Source: an uncultured Clostridia bacterium (lineage in GTDB: Bacteria; Bacillota; Clostridia; Oscillospirales; Ruminococcaceae). Taken from it: DNA of 64,000 nt. Shown here piece by piece: positions 8,210-17,170 of the stretch. Location of the stretch: assembly GCA_947629335.1 (NCBI GenBank), contig CANRDI010000002.1, positions 124,001-188,000 on the forward strand. The letters are read 5' to 3'. The notes beneath the pieces were generated by a model, which did no database searches, had not been told where the DNA came from, and saw only the letters and a program-made list of their open reading frames with translations. Numbering within the stretch: the stretch's first letter is position 1; each line of letters begins with the position of its first letter. The translations under genes and the position numbers were made by a program.

Positions 8210-8739
8210 TGAATGAAGAAGAAATATCCGAAGTGAACGAGGAAGAAAAGACTTCCGAAGAAACCGCGGATCAAACGGAAACGGCGGCTGAAAACGAACA
8301 GCCCGAACAGGATAAGACCGCCGAAGAGCTTAAAGCGGTAAAAGACCAGCTTCTTCGGACAATGGCTGAATACGACAACTTCCGAAAGCGCTCACAGCGC
8401 GAAAAGGACGCGCTGAGAGCGGACATCGTGACGAACGTTACGTCGAAATTCCTGCCGATAATGGACAATCTCGAAAGGGCGCTCGCGGCGGAATGCTCAG
8501 ACGAAAACTACAAGAGCGGCGTAAAGATGATCTACGACAGTTTTATGCAGACCCTTTCCGACCTCGGAGTGGAGGAAATAAAGAGCGACGGCGAGATGTT
8601 CTCTCCGAGCTTTCATCAGGCGGTTCAGAAGCTTCAGACTGACGACGCCGAAAGCGGAAAGATTGTTCAGACATTTGCAAAAGGCTATAAGATCGGCGAC
8701 AAGGTAATAAGATTTGCGGTAGTCGCTGTCGCCGAATAG
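8209..8739 (+). CDS. grpE: Nucleotide exchange factor GrpE
   Basis: A 176-residue co-chaperone that releases ADP from DnaK. The first 50 residues are strongly acidic and low in complexity. A long helical region follows with AEYDNFRKRSQREK (about 60-73). The C-terminal beta domain shows SDGEMFSPSFHQAVQ and a GYKIGDKVIRFAVVAV end, typical of GrpE. The ATG at 8209 overlaps the hrcA stop and is served by AAAGGAG at about 8192-8198. An alternative TTG at 8206 is less likely. The length is normal. Confidence 0.96.
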   Translation: MNEEEISEVNEEEKTSEETADQTETAAENEQPEQDKTAEELKAVKDQLLRTMAEYDNFRKRSQREKDALRADIVTNVTSKFLPIMDNLERALAAECSDENYKSGVKMIYDSFMQTLSDLGVEEIKSDGEMFSPSFHQAVQKLQTDDAESGKIVQTFAKGYKIGDKVIRFAVVAVAE

Positions 8740-8790
8740 CGATAAACAGACAGCAAAAACAAATATCAATTATGAAAAGGAGATATAATT

Positions 8791-10626
8791 ATGAGTAAGA
8801 TAATAGGAATTGACTTGGGTACTACAAACAGCTGCGTGTCGGTAATTGAAGGCGGCGAGCCTGTCGTTATCACAAACTCCGAGGGTTCGAGAACAACTCC
8901 CTCTGTTGTAGCGTTTACAAAGGACGGCGAAAGACTTGTCGGTCAGCTTGCTAAGAACCAAGCTGTACAGAACCCCGAAAAGACGGTTATTTCAATTAAA
9001 CGTCATATGGGCAGCGATTATAAGGTTGACATTGACGGCAAAAAGTACACCCCTCAGGAAATTTCCGCGATGATACTTCAAAAGCTGAAAAACGACGCCG
9101 AGGCTTATCTCGGCGAAAAAGTAACGGACGCGGTTATTACTGTTCCCGCATACTTTACGGACAGTCAGCGTCAGGCGACCAAGGACGCAGGACAGATAGC
9201 GGGACTTAATGTTCAGCGTATCATAAACGAGCCGACGGCGGCTGCGCTTGCATACGGAGTTGATAAAGAGGAAGACCAGAACATTGTTGTTTACGACCTT
9301 GGCGGCGGTACGTTCGATGTTTCCGTAATCAACATAGGCGACGGCGTGCAGGAGGTTCTTGCGACCGCAGGTAATAACCACCTCGGAGGCGACGATTTCG
9401 ACCAGAGGATAATTGACTTCCTTAAAGACGAGTTTAAAAAGTCGGACGGAATTGATTTGTCAAACGACAAGTTTGCAATGCAAAGACTTAAAGACGAGGC
9501 TGAAAAGGCGAAAATAGCGCTTTCAAACTCGACCTCGGTAAATGTTTCAATTCCTTATATCACCGCAGACGCAAACGGTCCGAAGCACCTGAACGTTACG
9601 CTTTCAAGAGCAAAGTTCAACGAGCTTACCGCAGACCTTGTAGATATGACAATGGGTCCGCTTAAACAGGCAATTGCCGATTCGGGACTTGAAAAGAGCG
9701 AGATCCATAAGATACTTCTTGTCGGCGGTTCTACAAGAATACCCGCAGTCCAGGATATGGTAAAGAACTTCCTCGGAAAAGAGCCGTTTAAGGGCATAAA
9801 TCCCGATGAGTGCGTAGCTATCGGCGCTTCTATCCAGGGCGGCGTTCTCAATAAGGAAGTACAGGGCATTGTTCTGCTTGACGTTACACCCCTTTCTCTC
9901 GGAATTGAAACGGCGGGCGGCGTATGCACGAGAATGATTGCAAGAAACACCACCATTCCTACTAAGGAAAGCAAGGTGTTCACGACATATGCGGACAACC
10001 AGCCGAGCGTTGATATAAACGTTTTGCAGGGCGAGCGCGAGTTTGCCAAGGACAACAAGTCTATCGGAAACTTCCGCCTTGACGGAATTGCACCCGCGCC
10101 GCGCGGTATCCCGCAGATAGAGGTAACGTTCGACATTGACGCGAACGGTATCGTAAACGTTTCCGCAAAAGACCTCGGTACAGGCAAGGAACAGCACATC
10201 TCCATAACCGCTTCTACAAATATGTCCAAAGAGGACATCGACAAGGCAGTTAAAGAGGCTGAGGCGTATGCGGCAGAGGACAAGAAGCGCAAAGAGGACG
10301 TTGACGCGAGAAACGAGGCGGATTCTATGGTTTACCAGGTAAAGAAGTCAATGACCGACTTCGGCGACAAGGTATCCGCTGATGACAAGGCAAAGGTCGA
10401 GCCGAAGATAACAGCTCTTGAAGAAGCCCTCAAAGGCACGGATATAGAGGCAATAAAGAAAGCCAAAGAAGAGCTTCAGACCGCATTTTACGAGGTTGCA
10501 CAGAAGGTTTACCAGGCAAACGCACCCGAAGGCGCGGCACAGGGCGGCGCGCAGAGCGCGGATAACGGCGGAAATAACGGAAATAACGACGATGGCGCTG
10601 TTGACGTTGAGTACACCGAGAAGTAA
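8791..10626 (+). CDS. dnaK: Molecular chaperone DnaK (Hsp70)
   Basis: A 611-residue ATP-dependent chaperone. The nucleotide-binding domain (about 1-360) shows [11 protein letters not shown] at the start, the [12 protein letters not shown] phosphate loop and [13 protein letters not shown]. The linker and substrate-binding domain include [13 protein letters not shown]. The C-terminal helical lid ends in a Gly/Asn-rich tail and an acidic [12 protein letters not shown]. The length and the compact nucleotide domain are those of Firmicutes DnaK. AAAGGAGA precedes the ATG. It is co-transcribed with grpE and under CIRCE control. Confidence 0.99.
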   Translation: MSKIIGIDLGTTNSCVSVIEGGEPVVITNSEGSRTTPSVVAFTKDGERLVGQLAKNQAVQNPEKTVISIKRHMGSDYKVDIDGKKYTPQEISAMILQKLKNDAEAYLGEKVTDAVITVPAYFTDSQRQATKDAGQIAGLNVQRIINEPTAAALAYGVDKEEDQNIVVYDLGGGTFDVSVINIGDGVQEVLATAGNNHLGGDDFDQRIIDFLKDEFKKSDGIDLSNDKFAMQRLKDEAEKAKIALSNSTSVNVSIPYITADANGPKHLNVTLSRAKFNELTADLVDMTMGPLKQAIADSGLEKSEIHKILLVGGSTRIPAVQDMVKNFLGKEPFKGINPDECVAIGASIQGGVLNKEVQGIVLLDVTPLSLGIETAGGVCTRMIARNTTIPTKESKVFTTYADNQPSVDINVLQGEREFAKDNKSIGNFRLDGIAPAPRGIPQIEVTFDIDANGIVNVSAKDLGTGKEQHISITASTNMSKEDIDKAVKEAEAYAAEDKKRKEDVDARNEADSMVYQVKKSMTDFGDKVSADDKAKVEPKITALEEALKGTDIEAIKKAKEELQTAFYEVAQKVYQANAPEGAAQGGAQSADNGGNNGNNDDGAVDVEYTEK

Positions 10627-10644
10627 TTGGGTTTAATTATGCTT

Positions 10645-10675
10645 TACGCCGGGCGGTTTTCCGCTGCTCGGCGTA
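10645..10675 (+). other. Hairpin between dnaK and the DUF4241 gene
   Basis: TACGCCG / CGGCGTA with an inner wobble-containing stem forms a GC-rich hairpin 18 bases after the dnaK stop. It has no T-tract, so it is better read as an RNA processing or attenuating structure than as a full terminator. It could raise dnaK levels relative to the genes downstream. Confidence 0.5.
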
Positions 10676-10705
10676 TTGTGCGGCATAAGGAGAAAAGGAG
10701 TATAA

Positions 10706-11761
10706 ATGAACAGCGAACAGGCTAAAGCTGCTTGCGGCGCGCTTTGCGACTGGCTCAAAAACAGGGAAGATTTCGGAAAATTCCCCGCAAAAGCCGAGGC
10801 AACGCATGATTTTGTTATGGACGGCTTGACGTATTACGTCATAAAATATAAAAAGACTGCTCTCGGAAAGTGGTTTATAGGCGTTGCGGGAGGTTATGAG
10901 GGAAATTCTCTCGAAAATTGCGGTCATGTTTTCACGGGCATGAAAGACTTGTATGATGAAAAGACTGCGCTTGACTTAGGGCAGAGAATGGCGGCATTTA
11001 TCCGCGATTTCAACGAACGCGAGGCGATGCAGGAGGCTATGAATGCGCTGTTTAAGAAAAATATGGCGTATGTTCAAAGCAAAACGCTTGACGCTGACAA
11101 AATCGCACAGCAGTTTGTAAAAACCGAAACGCGCGGGTTTACCGAGGTCGGAAAGGTTGATATTACATCGGGGCATGTTGTTGTCGCAGACCCGCTGTGC
11201 TATATAGCTATGGGAAAGTACACCCCCGTATTGGAAAAAGAAATTCCGAACGGTACTTATACCGCCGATATTTCCATCTGCAAAAGCCAACAGGTGGGAC
11301 TGAGAATTTGCACTGCGCGGCTTAAAATAAAGGACGCGAAAGCTGTTCGCTATGAGCTTGCAAAGCCTGTTCCCGAAACCGCGGCAAATGTTTCAAAGAA
11401 CGGCGAGGTCTGGACGGGATACCCCGTAGACGCGGGAATGACGTGCTTTATTGACGCAAAAGGCGCGGATAAAATGGGCGAGTGGATAGATAACTGGCAC
11501 AAGCAAAATCAGGGCAAAAACCACTATGACGACTATTTCGCGGCAATTTTCGCTGAAAGTTATAAAAAACTCCCCGCGTATCAGCGCGAGGGCGGTGATT
11601 TTATCGAATGGACAAATCCTGACACAAACGAAAAGATGGTCATGATTTCATCTGGTTTCGGCGACGGATTTTACCAATGTTTTTGGGGATTTGACGAAAG
11701 CGGAGAAATATGTGAGCTTATAACTCCGCTTGTTGACCCCGACTTGTTTGACAAGAGTTAA
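10706..11761 (+). CDS. DUF4241-domain protein inserted between dnaK and dnaJ
   Basis: A 351-residue soluble protein with no signal peptide or membrane segment. The C-terminal half (about 145-345) carries the marks of DUF4241: VVVADPLCY, PVDAGMTCFIDA, and SSGFGDGFYQCFWGFDESG near the end. The N-terminal 140 residues (LKNREDFGKFPAKAEATHDF, YYVIKYKKTALGKWFIGVAGG) are a separate unassigned domain. GGAGAAAAGGAG precedes the ATG. The gene sits in the heat-shock operon where dnaJ normally follows dnaK directly, 79 bases after dnaK and 37 before dnaJ, so it is probably co-induced. The DUF4241 function is unknown to me; a stress or client-specific role is inferred from position only. Confidence 0.78.
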   Translation: MNSEQAKAACGALCDWLKNREDFGKFPAKAEATHDFVMDGLTYYVIKYKKTALGKWFIGVAGGYEGNSLENCGHVFTGMKDLYDEKTALDLGQRMAAFIRDFNEREAMQEAMNALFKKNMAYVQSKTLDADKIAQQFVKTETRGFTEVGKVDITSGHVVVADPLCYIAMGKYTPVLEKEIPNGTYTADISICKSQQVGLRICTARLKIKDAKAVRYELAKPVPETAANVSKNGEVWTGYPVDAGMTCFIDAKGADKMGEWIDNWHKQNQGKNHYDDYFAAIFAESYKKLPAYQREGGDFIEWTNPDTNEKMVMISSGFGDGFYQCFWGFDESGEICELITPLVDPDLFDKS

Positions 11762-11798
11762 ATCAGTGCGTTAGAGCGTAATAAAAGAGGAAATGACT

Positions 11799-12962
11799 AT
11801 GGCAGACAAAAGAGATTATTATGAAGTACTTGGACTGCAAAAGGGCGCGACTGACGCGGAAATAAAAAAGGCGTACAGAAAGCTTGCAAAGCAGTATCAC
11901 CCCGACCTTAACCCCGATAACCCCGAAGCTGAGGAGAAGTTTAAGGAAATAAACGAGGCAAATCAGGTGCTTTCAGACCCCGAAAAGCGCGCGAAGTACG
12001 ACCAGTTCGGACACGCGGGCGTTGATCCGAGCTATGGCGGCGGAGCAAACTTTACGGGCGGTTTTGACGGAGTTGACCTCGGAGATATTTTCGCGGACAT
12101 TTTCGGAGGAGGATTCGGCGGTTTTGGCGGCGGTTTCTCTTCGAGCCGCGCCGCGGGCGGGAATGCCGCGAAGAGAGGCTCGGATATTGCCGTATCGCTT
12201 GAGATCAGCTTTATGGAGGCATGTAAGGGTGTTTCAAAGGACATCACCGTGAGCTGTCTTGAAGAATGTCCCGACTGTAAAGGCACGGGCGCAGCGGCAG
12301 GAAGCAGCGTAAAGACCTGCCCGGACTGCAACGGCAGAGGCGTCGTTACAGTTCAGCAGCGCAGTATGTTCGGAATGATGCAGACCCAGCGCCCCTGCTC
12401 TAAATGCGGCGGAAAGGGAAAGATAATCGAAAAGCCCTGTCCGAGATGCTCCGGTTCGGGCAGAACTACTCAGACAAAGACCCTGAACGTCAAAGTTCCT
12501 GCCGGAGTAGACAACGGCATAACTCTTTCCGTGCGCGGAAAGGGCGGAGCGGGCTTGAACGGCGGTTCGAGCGGCGATCTGAAGGTAAGGATAACCGTAA
12601 AGAGCGACCCTGTTTTCAAGCGCGACGAGGACGATATACTGATAGATTTTCCGATAACATATATGCAGGCTGTCTGCGGAGCAGAAATAGAAGTTCCGAC
12701 AATTGACGGAATGGTGAGCTATAAAGTTCCCGCAGGAACGCAGCCCGGACAGGTTTTCAGACTTCGCGGGAAAGGCGTTCAGCGCTTGCAGAGAAGCGAG
12801 GGCGACCGCGGCGACCAGCTTGTGAAAATGATAGTCGAAGTCCCGAAAAATCTGAACAAAAAGCAAAAGGAAGCGCTTATAGCTTTTGACGAAACGCTTG
12901 ACGACAAAAACTATGATAAGCGCAAGGGATTTTTTGAAAAGTTAAAGGATATGTTCAAGTGA
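11799..12962 (+). CDS. dnaJ: Co-chaperone DnaJ (Hsp40)
   Basis: A 387-residue J-protein that stimulates the DnaK ATPase and delivers clients. The J domain (about 1-70) contains DYYEVLGL and the HPD tripeptide ([19 protein letters not shown]). A Gly/Phe-rich region (about 75-125) follows, then four CxxCxGxG-type zinc repeats ([32 protein letters not shown]; about 145-215) and the C-terminal client-binding domains with a [10 protein letters not shown] motif. I choose the ATG at 11799 over 11793 because AAAGAGG (11784-11790) then lies 8 rather than 2 bases upstream. It is the last gene of the operon. Confidence 0.98.
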   Translation: MADKRDYYEVLGLQKGATDAEIKKAYRKLAKQYHPDLNPDNPEAEEKFKEINEANQVLSDPEKRAKYDQFGHAGVDPSYGGGANFTGGFDGVDLGDIFADIFGGGFGGFGGGFSSSRAAGGNAAKRGSDIAVSLEISFMEACKGVSKDITVSCLEECPDCKGTGAAAGSSVKTCPDCNGRGVVTVQQRSMFGMMQTQRPCSKCGGKGKIIEKPCPRCSGSGRTTQTKTLNVKVPAGVDNGITLSVRGKGGAGLNGGSSGDLKVRITVKSDPVFKRDEDDILIDFPITYMQAVCGAEIEVPTIDGMVSYKVPAGTQPGQVFRLRGKGVQRLQRSEGDRGDQLVKMIVEVPKNLNKKQKEALIAFDETLDDKNYDKRKGFFEKLKDMFK

Positions 12963-13004
12963 ACACTATGGACAAGAGGTTGTCGAAATAACTAAACGGA
13001 ATTT

Positions 13005-13201
13005 GCAGACAGTGTACAGTTTAAAGTGTACAGTGTACAGCAAAGGTATCCGCTAACGCGGATAAAATTCAGATTGTTTTATAATCATAAGAGCGTAAGC
13101 CTACGATAAGGTTTACGCTCTTTCCTATAAATACAATCTAATAATATCCGCCGCAGGCGGATACATTTTACTGATAACTATACACTGTCCACTGTCTACT
13201 G
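13005..13201. repeat. Nested imperfect palindrome after dnaJ, about 197 bp
   Basis: The gap 12963-13224 is almost wholly one folded-back element. The outer arms are AGACAGTGTACAGT (13007-13020) against the reverse complement of ACTGTCCACTGTCT. Next come two short self-palindromes, TATCCGC-TAAC-GCGGATA (13027-13045) and TATCCGCCGCAGGCGGATA (13145-13163). Inside these are AGATTGTTTTATA and TATAAATACAATCT. At the centre is the terminator hairpin. The left arm also has tandem heptamer-like GTGTACA repeats. Confidence 0.7.
13089..13124 (+). terminator. Terminator of the dnaK operon
   Basis: GAGCGTAAGCCT / AGGTTTACGCTC (12 bp with one G-T pair) followed by TTTCC. It is the core of the nested palindrome. 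Confidence 0.75.
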
Positions 13202-13224
13202 AATAATCCTTCCGCGTTTTTTGT

Positions 13225-14529
13225 TCATTTCAGATTCATTACAAGGCTCTTAAAGTGTTTTCCGCGTTCTTCAAAATTCTTGTAAAAACCGTAGCTTGCT
13301 GCGGCGGGGGAGAGTATAACACGTTTTTTTGCGAGCTTATGAGCGGTTTTAACTGCATTTTCCATATCCTGTGCGAATACAACATTCACCGTTGGATTTG
13401 TGATGAGCTTCGCTATTCGCCTGCTCGTGTCGGGCAGAAGCACTATATTTTCCACCCCTCCTAAATTGAGGAAATCTCCTAAAATATCGTATGAGATACC
13501 CCTGTCCATTCCGCCCAATATCAAACAATCCGCTCCGTCAAACGCCTTTACTGCCGCTATAGCCGCTTCGGGAACAGTGCTTATGCTGTCGTTTATATAT
13601 TCTACGCCGTTTATTGAGGCAACTTTTTCGAGCCTGTGTTCAAGCGCTTTGAAATCCGGAAGCGACGACAGACATTTGTTTCGGTCAGCGCCTGCCGCTT
13701 CTGCTGCCGCAAGGGCGGCTGCGATATTATAAACATTGTGCTTTCCGCAAAGCGAGGTCTTTATTTTTTCCGCAGGTATCTCCTCTCCGAAAAGGAAAAT
13801 GCTGCTGCCGTCGGTCGATATGTCGGCGCTGCTGTCGAATGAGGCAGTAAACAGCCTCGCCTTCGTTTCAACGGGCATAAGATCCTTGTTTGCTATTGCA
13901 AATCCGTTTTCGTCCTGAAACCGAGCTATATTGCGCTTTGCGTTTGCATAAGCGTCAAAGCCGATATAGTGGTCGAGATGTTCGGGAAAGATGTTCAGCA
14001 AAACCGAAATGTCTGGCGAATGACGTACAAATTCAAGCTGATGACAGCTCATTTCAAGCACCGCGACCGTTTTTTCGTCCATTTCTTCAAGCCTTTTCAG
14101 CGGCGGAACGCCGATATTTCCGATAAGCATCGAGTTTATCCCGCAAGCTTGTAAAAAATGGTGAATTAGCGAAGAGGTCGTTGATTTTCCCTTCGTTCCC
14201 GTTATTCCGATGATTTTACACGGGTGAAGACGCAGAAGAAGCTCGGTCTGCGTTAAAATTTTTGCTTTGGCGGCGCTGTCGAGCCTGTTTTTTACGATAA
14301 CTCCCGGCGACTGGAGAATAAGGTCGTATTCCGCGCATTTTTCGAGATAATTTTCTCCCGAAATCAGCGTAATATCGGGAATATCAAGCTCGTTCATATC
14401 CGCTGCGGCAATTTCCTTACATACATTCAGCCTCTTTAGAATTTCAAGCCAGCTTTTTCCTTCGCGCCCGAAACCTAAGATAACGACGCGTTTATCTTTG
14501 AATACAGGTTTAAGTTCGTCAAAATTCAT
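13225..14529 (-). CDS. murD2: MurD2-type UDP-MurNAc-L-alanine--L-glutamate ligase
   Basis: A 434-residue Mur ligase. The N-terminal Rossmann part shows VVILGFGREGKSWLEIL. The ATP loop is GITGTKGKSTT (about 108-118), and the central domain has LNIFPEHLDHY (178-188). The C-terminal domain has NDSISTVPEAA (313-323) where classical MurD has the DSKATN-type sequence. That difference, and its four-base overlap with a murL gene, point to MurD2. In the known Xanthomonas pathway MurD2 adds L-Glu rather than D-Glu to UDP-MurNAc-L-Ala. A second, ordinary MurD may exist elsewhere in the genome. The L-Glu specificity is inferred from partner and motif. Confidence 0.85.
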   Translation of the reverse strand: MNFDELKPVFKDKRVVILGFGREGKSWLEILKRLNVCKEIAAADMNELDIPDITLISGENYLEKCAEYDLILQSPGVIVKNRLDSAAKAKILTQTELLLRLHPCKIIGITGTKGKSTTSSLIHHFLQACGINSMLIGNIGVPPLKRLEEMDEKTVAVLEMSCHQLEFVRHSPDISVLLNIFPEHLDHYIGFDAYANAKRNIARFQDENGFAIANKDLMPVETKARLFTASFDSSADISTDGSSIFLFGEEIPAEKIKTSLCGKHNVYNIAAALAAAEAAGADRNKCLSSLPDFKALEHRLEKVASINGVEYINDSISTVPEAAIAAVKAFDGADCLILGGMDRGISYDILGDFLNLGGVENIVLLPDTSRRIAKLITNPTVNVVFAQDMENAVKTAHKLAKKRVILSPAAASYGFYKNFEERGKHFKSLVMNLK

Positions 14530-15845
14530 ATCGAAGCCCTCTTTACAAATGACAGAAATTTTTCGGGAACAAAATTATTCTCGTCAAAAAAACCTATAAG
14601 TTTTTCGGGTCTGTAGTCGGGAAATTTTTCCTCAAACCGTTTCAAAAGCGGTGGAGTGTTTTCTCTGCGCTTTTCGAGCGCCATTGAGAGCGACAGCCTT
14701 ACCTCGTTTTTAGTTCCCACGCATTCAAACGGCTTATCCTCTTTGTCGAGCATAAGCCCGTCGAGCATTTCCGAAAGCTCGGTTTTTTGGAGCATATCAC
14801 ATCCGAATATATCCGCGAGAGTTTTATCGTCAAGAAAAGCCGCAAGCAGAATGTACACATACAGACATTTTGCGCAGTTACAGCACCATACGTCCGTTTT
14901 CCCGCCGAGATTACAGCTTCGGAAAACGGGGAAATACTGAGGATAATTCACAAACTCCCGCGCTATCTGCCATTCGGAAAGCGGGCGCAGCAGACTGAAA
15001 TATTCCGGACAGTTTCCGAATATTCTCGTGCAGTATTCGCGGAAATCTTTCTCAAACTCGGTGGATTTGCTGTATTGGTGGTTTACGTTTTTGCCTTCGA
15101 CATATGTTTCGTTGGCGCTGCTTTCGTTTGACAGAACGATATATTTTGCGTTCAGCATAATGCCGTGGAACAATGCCGAAAACGCAACTACCGCCGAAAA
15201 CGGAGTGTGACCGTTCAAAAAGCCTTTTTTGTTCAGTTCAAGAAGCGTCTTATCGATTGTCCTATGCGGGCAGACAGCATTTGCGGGATCTATTCCTGCC
15301 GCTTTGATACAGCCGAAAGTCGCTTTTTGCTGATTTATGACATAGGGCGTAATGTCCTCGCCCGCTTTTTTCAAAAGTTCAAGCGTCACAACGCTGTCCT
15401 TTCCTCCTCCTACGGGAACGAGCGCGCCGTTTAAAACGCCGTTTGTTTTGGGGAGAGGTTCAGGTTCGGGAGCGGTTATTGTCATAAAGCCGTTGAGGTC
15501 CGTATCAATGCCGTTTCGGTAAAAAAATTCTCCCAAGCCGTTAAAGTACAGTTTTTTCCACCAGTTCTTCTGCCATTCCGAAAGCCCTCCGCACCTTATT
15601 TCAACAGTCGGACAGCAAGCGCACTTCCAGTATGAAACAAGCTCCGCCATACCGAGCGAAAATGCCGCTTCTTCAAGCTGTAAGCGGGAAAAATCCCCGT
15701 TCATATAGTTCTTGTCAAACTCCCATTTCGGATAAAAATGATATTCATCTATCTGAAAATGGAACGTAAGGCTTTTTTCGTTCAGCTCATAGCTGTGGTA
15801 GATAAAAAGCGGGTGTTCTTTGCGAAGTTCTTGAAATTTGCTCAT
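14526..15845 (-). CDS. murL: MurL, UDP-MurNAc-L-Ala-L-Glu epimerase
   Basis: A 439-residue protein that resembles MurL, the ATP-dependent enzyme that inverts the terminal L-Glu of UDP-MurNAc-L-Ala-L-Glu to D-Glu through an adenylated intermediate. Visible marks are a PP-loop-like LVPVGGGKDSVVTLE (142-156, GGGKDS at 146-151), SNESSANE, a HQYSKSTEFEKDF segment, and a late Cys cluster (CNLGGKTDVWCCNCAKC) that could bind metal. Its stop overlaps the murD2 start by four bases, so the two are translationally coupled, which fits sequential steps. Together they replace the need for glutamate racemase in wall synthesis. An N-type PP-loop ATPase of other function is the alternative, less likely given the murD2 overlap. 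Confidence 0.85.
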   Translation of the reverse strand: MSKFQELRKEHPLFIYHSYELNEKSLTFHFQIDEYHFYPKWEFDKNYMNGDFSRLQLEEAAFSLGMAELVSYWKCACCPTVEIRCGGLSEWQKNWWKKLYFNGLGEFFYRNGIDTDLNGFMTITAPEPEPLPKTNGVLNGALVPVGGGKDSVVTLELLKKAGEDITPYVINQQKATFGCIKAAGIDPANAVCPHRTIDKTLLELNKKGFLNGHTPFSAVVAFSALFHGIMLNAKYIVLSNESSANETYVEGKNVNHQYSKSTEFEKDFREYCTRIFGNCPEYFSLLRPLSEWQIAREFVNYPQYFPVFRSCNLGGKTDVWCCNCAKCLYVYILLAAFLDDKTLADIFGCDMLQKTELSEMLDGLMLDKEDKPFECVGTKNEVRLSLSMALEKRRENTPPLLKRFEEKFPDYRPEKLIGFFDENNFVPEKFLSFVKRASI

Positions 15846-15863
15846 AGCTTACCTCTTGTGAGT

Positions 15864-17018
15864 TCAGATAATAACGGGCTTTGCGGTAAAGTCATAGCCG
15901 CACGGACGCGGCGTTTCAAATGAAAGAGCGTAAACGTCTCCGAGCTTTGCCTCGAAAACAGCTTGTTTATGCGCCGAGAGAGAAGTCTTTGAAAGCGCCT
16001 TTAATGATGTGTCAACAGGCAGCGCGCAGTTAATTGCCGACAAAATTTCCCTGCCCCTTTCGTTCATTCCTAAAACGTGTATATAAGCGGGCGGCGCGGA
16101 GCTTATCGCCTTTGTTATCCCCAAAAATCCGCAAAGCGCGGCGCGCCTTATCCTCGCCAGCGTGACGCTTTTATTTTTTGCGAGAAAATACAGCTCGTCG
16201 AGGGTCTTTGCCGTGCGCGAGGCTTTATAAAGCCTGTTTCCGAGACCGTTTATACAGTCGCGTATGTTTTCAAATTCTTCCTGAGAAAGTGTTCTGAGTT
16301 TTGCCAGAACAGCGCGTTCGAGCCGCATTATGTCCGCTGTCGGTTCGTTTATTACGGGCGCAAGCGCTGAATAATCGCCTTTATTTCGTATCATTCGGCG
16401 TATTGCCGACGCGCTTGCAAATCCGTCTGTATTTTCGTCTTCTTCGGCGTCATGCGCGGTTGTACGCTTTATAGTAAAAGGCTTTATGCAGTTTCCGAGG
16501 TCGTCGAGCGCACTCATATATTCTATAGCAAGGGTGTTGTTCGGACTTTGTATGACCTCGCTCACGTCCTCGCTGTAATATTCGGACAGTGCCGCCTGTA
16601 AAGCGGCGGGATAGCTTTTCCCGCGCTGTATCTGCTCGTTGAATTTTTCGGAATGTATACAGTATTCCGTCGCGGCGGACGCTTCTTTCAGCGCGGAAAT
16701 ATCCCCGCTCTCGCTTCCGAACGAAAGCATATCGACACAGCCGAGCGCGGAAATTATCCCCACCGCCCCTCTTGCAAAACCTTCCGCAGACATCAGCGAA
16801 TACCTCGCGGGCAGCTCTATAACGAGATCTACCCCGTTTTCGAGAGCGGTCTTTGCCCGCGCATATTTGTCAAAGATCGCAAGATCTCCGCGCTGGACAT
16901 AATTTCCGCTCATAACGCTTATGATATGCGAAGCGCCCGCCTCGCGGGTCTTTTCGATCTGGTATTTATGACCGTTATGAAACGGATTGTATTCTGAGAT
17001 TATTGCCGCTATATTCAT
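15864..17018 (-). CDS. tmcAL: tRNA(Met) cytidine acetate ligase TmcAL (YlbM family)
   Basis: A 384-residue nucleotidyltransferase-like enzyme. In Bacillus TmcAL uses acetate and ATP directly to make N4-acetylcytidine at the wobble base of elongator tRNA-Met. The N-terminal EYNPFHNGHKYQI (9-21) holds the HxGH nucleotidyltransferase motif. SGNYVQRGDLAIFDKY and GVDLVIELP follow, and SASAIRRMIR (about 200) is the ISSTxIR-like motif. The length is typical. It heads a tmcAL-murL-murD2 operon (18-base gap to murL). It is divergent from acetate kinase, another acetate-using enzyme, which I regard as suggestive context. Confidence 0.93.
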   Translation of the reverse strand: MNIAAIISEYNPFHNGHKYQIEKTREAGASHIISVMSGNYVQRGDLAIFDKYARAKTALENGVDLVIELPARYSLMSAEGFARGAVGIISALGCVDMLSFGSESGDISALKEASAATEYCIHSEKFNEQIQRGKSYPAALQAALSEYYSEDVSEVIQSPNNTLAIEYMSALDDLGNCIKPFTIKRTTAHDAEEDENTDGFASASAIRRMIRNKGDYSALAPVINEPTADIMRLERAVLAKLRTLSQEEFENIRDCINGLGNRLYKASRTAKTLDELYFLAKNKSVTLARIRRAALCGFLGITKAISSAPPAYIHVLGMNERGREILSAINCALPVDTSLKALSKTSLSAHKQAVFEAKLGDVYALSFETPRPCGYDFTAKPVII

Positions 17019-17050
17019 TATATTCCCTCTTTCCGGTATATGATGATTAT

Positions 17051-17079
17051 ATTTTACAACATTTTCCCGATAAAATCAA
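17051..17079 (-). promoter_or_regulatory. Promoter of tmcAL-murL-murD2
   Basis: Minus strand: TTGATT (plus 17074-17079), 17-base spacer, TAAAAT (plus 17051-17056), 33 bases before the tmcAL start. It is divergent from the ackA promoter, with 19 bases between the two -35 boxes. Confidence 0.65.
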
Positions 17080-17098
17080 TAAAATTTTCTAAAAGCAC

Positions 17099-17127
17099 TT
17101 GATTTTTTTTAAAAAATGTTTTAAAAT
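17099..17127 (+). promoter_or_regulatory. Promoter of ackA
   Basis: TTGATT at 17099-17104, 17-base spacer, TAAAAT at 17122-17127, 43 bases before the ackA start. Confidence 0.65.
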
Positions 17128-17170
17128 GTAAGTGGTTATTTATATTCTTTATGAAAGGAAATTTGAAACA

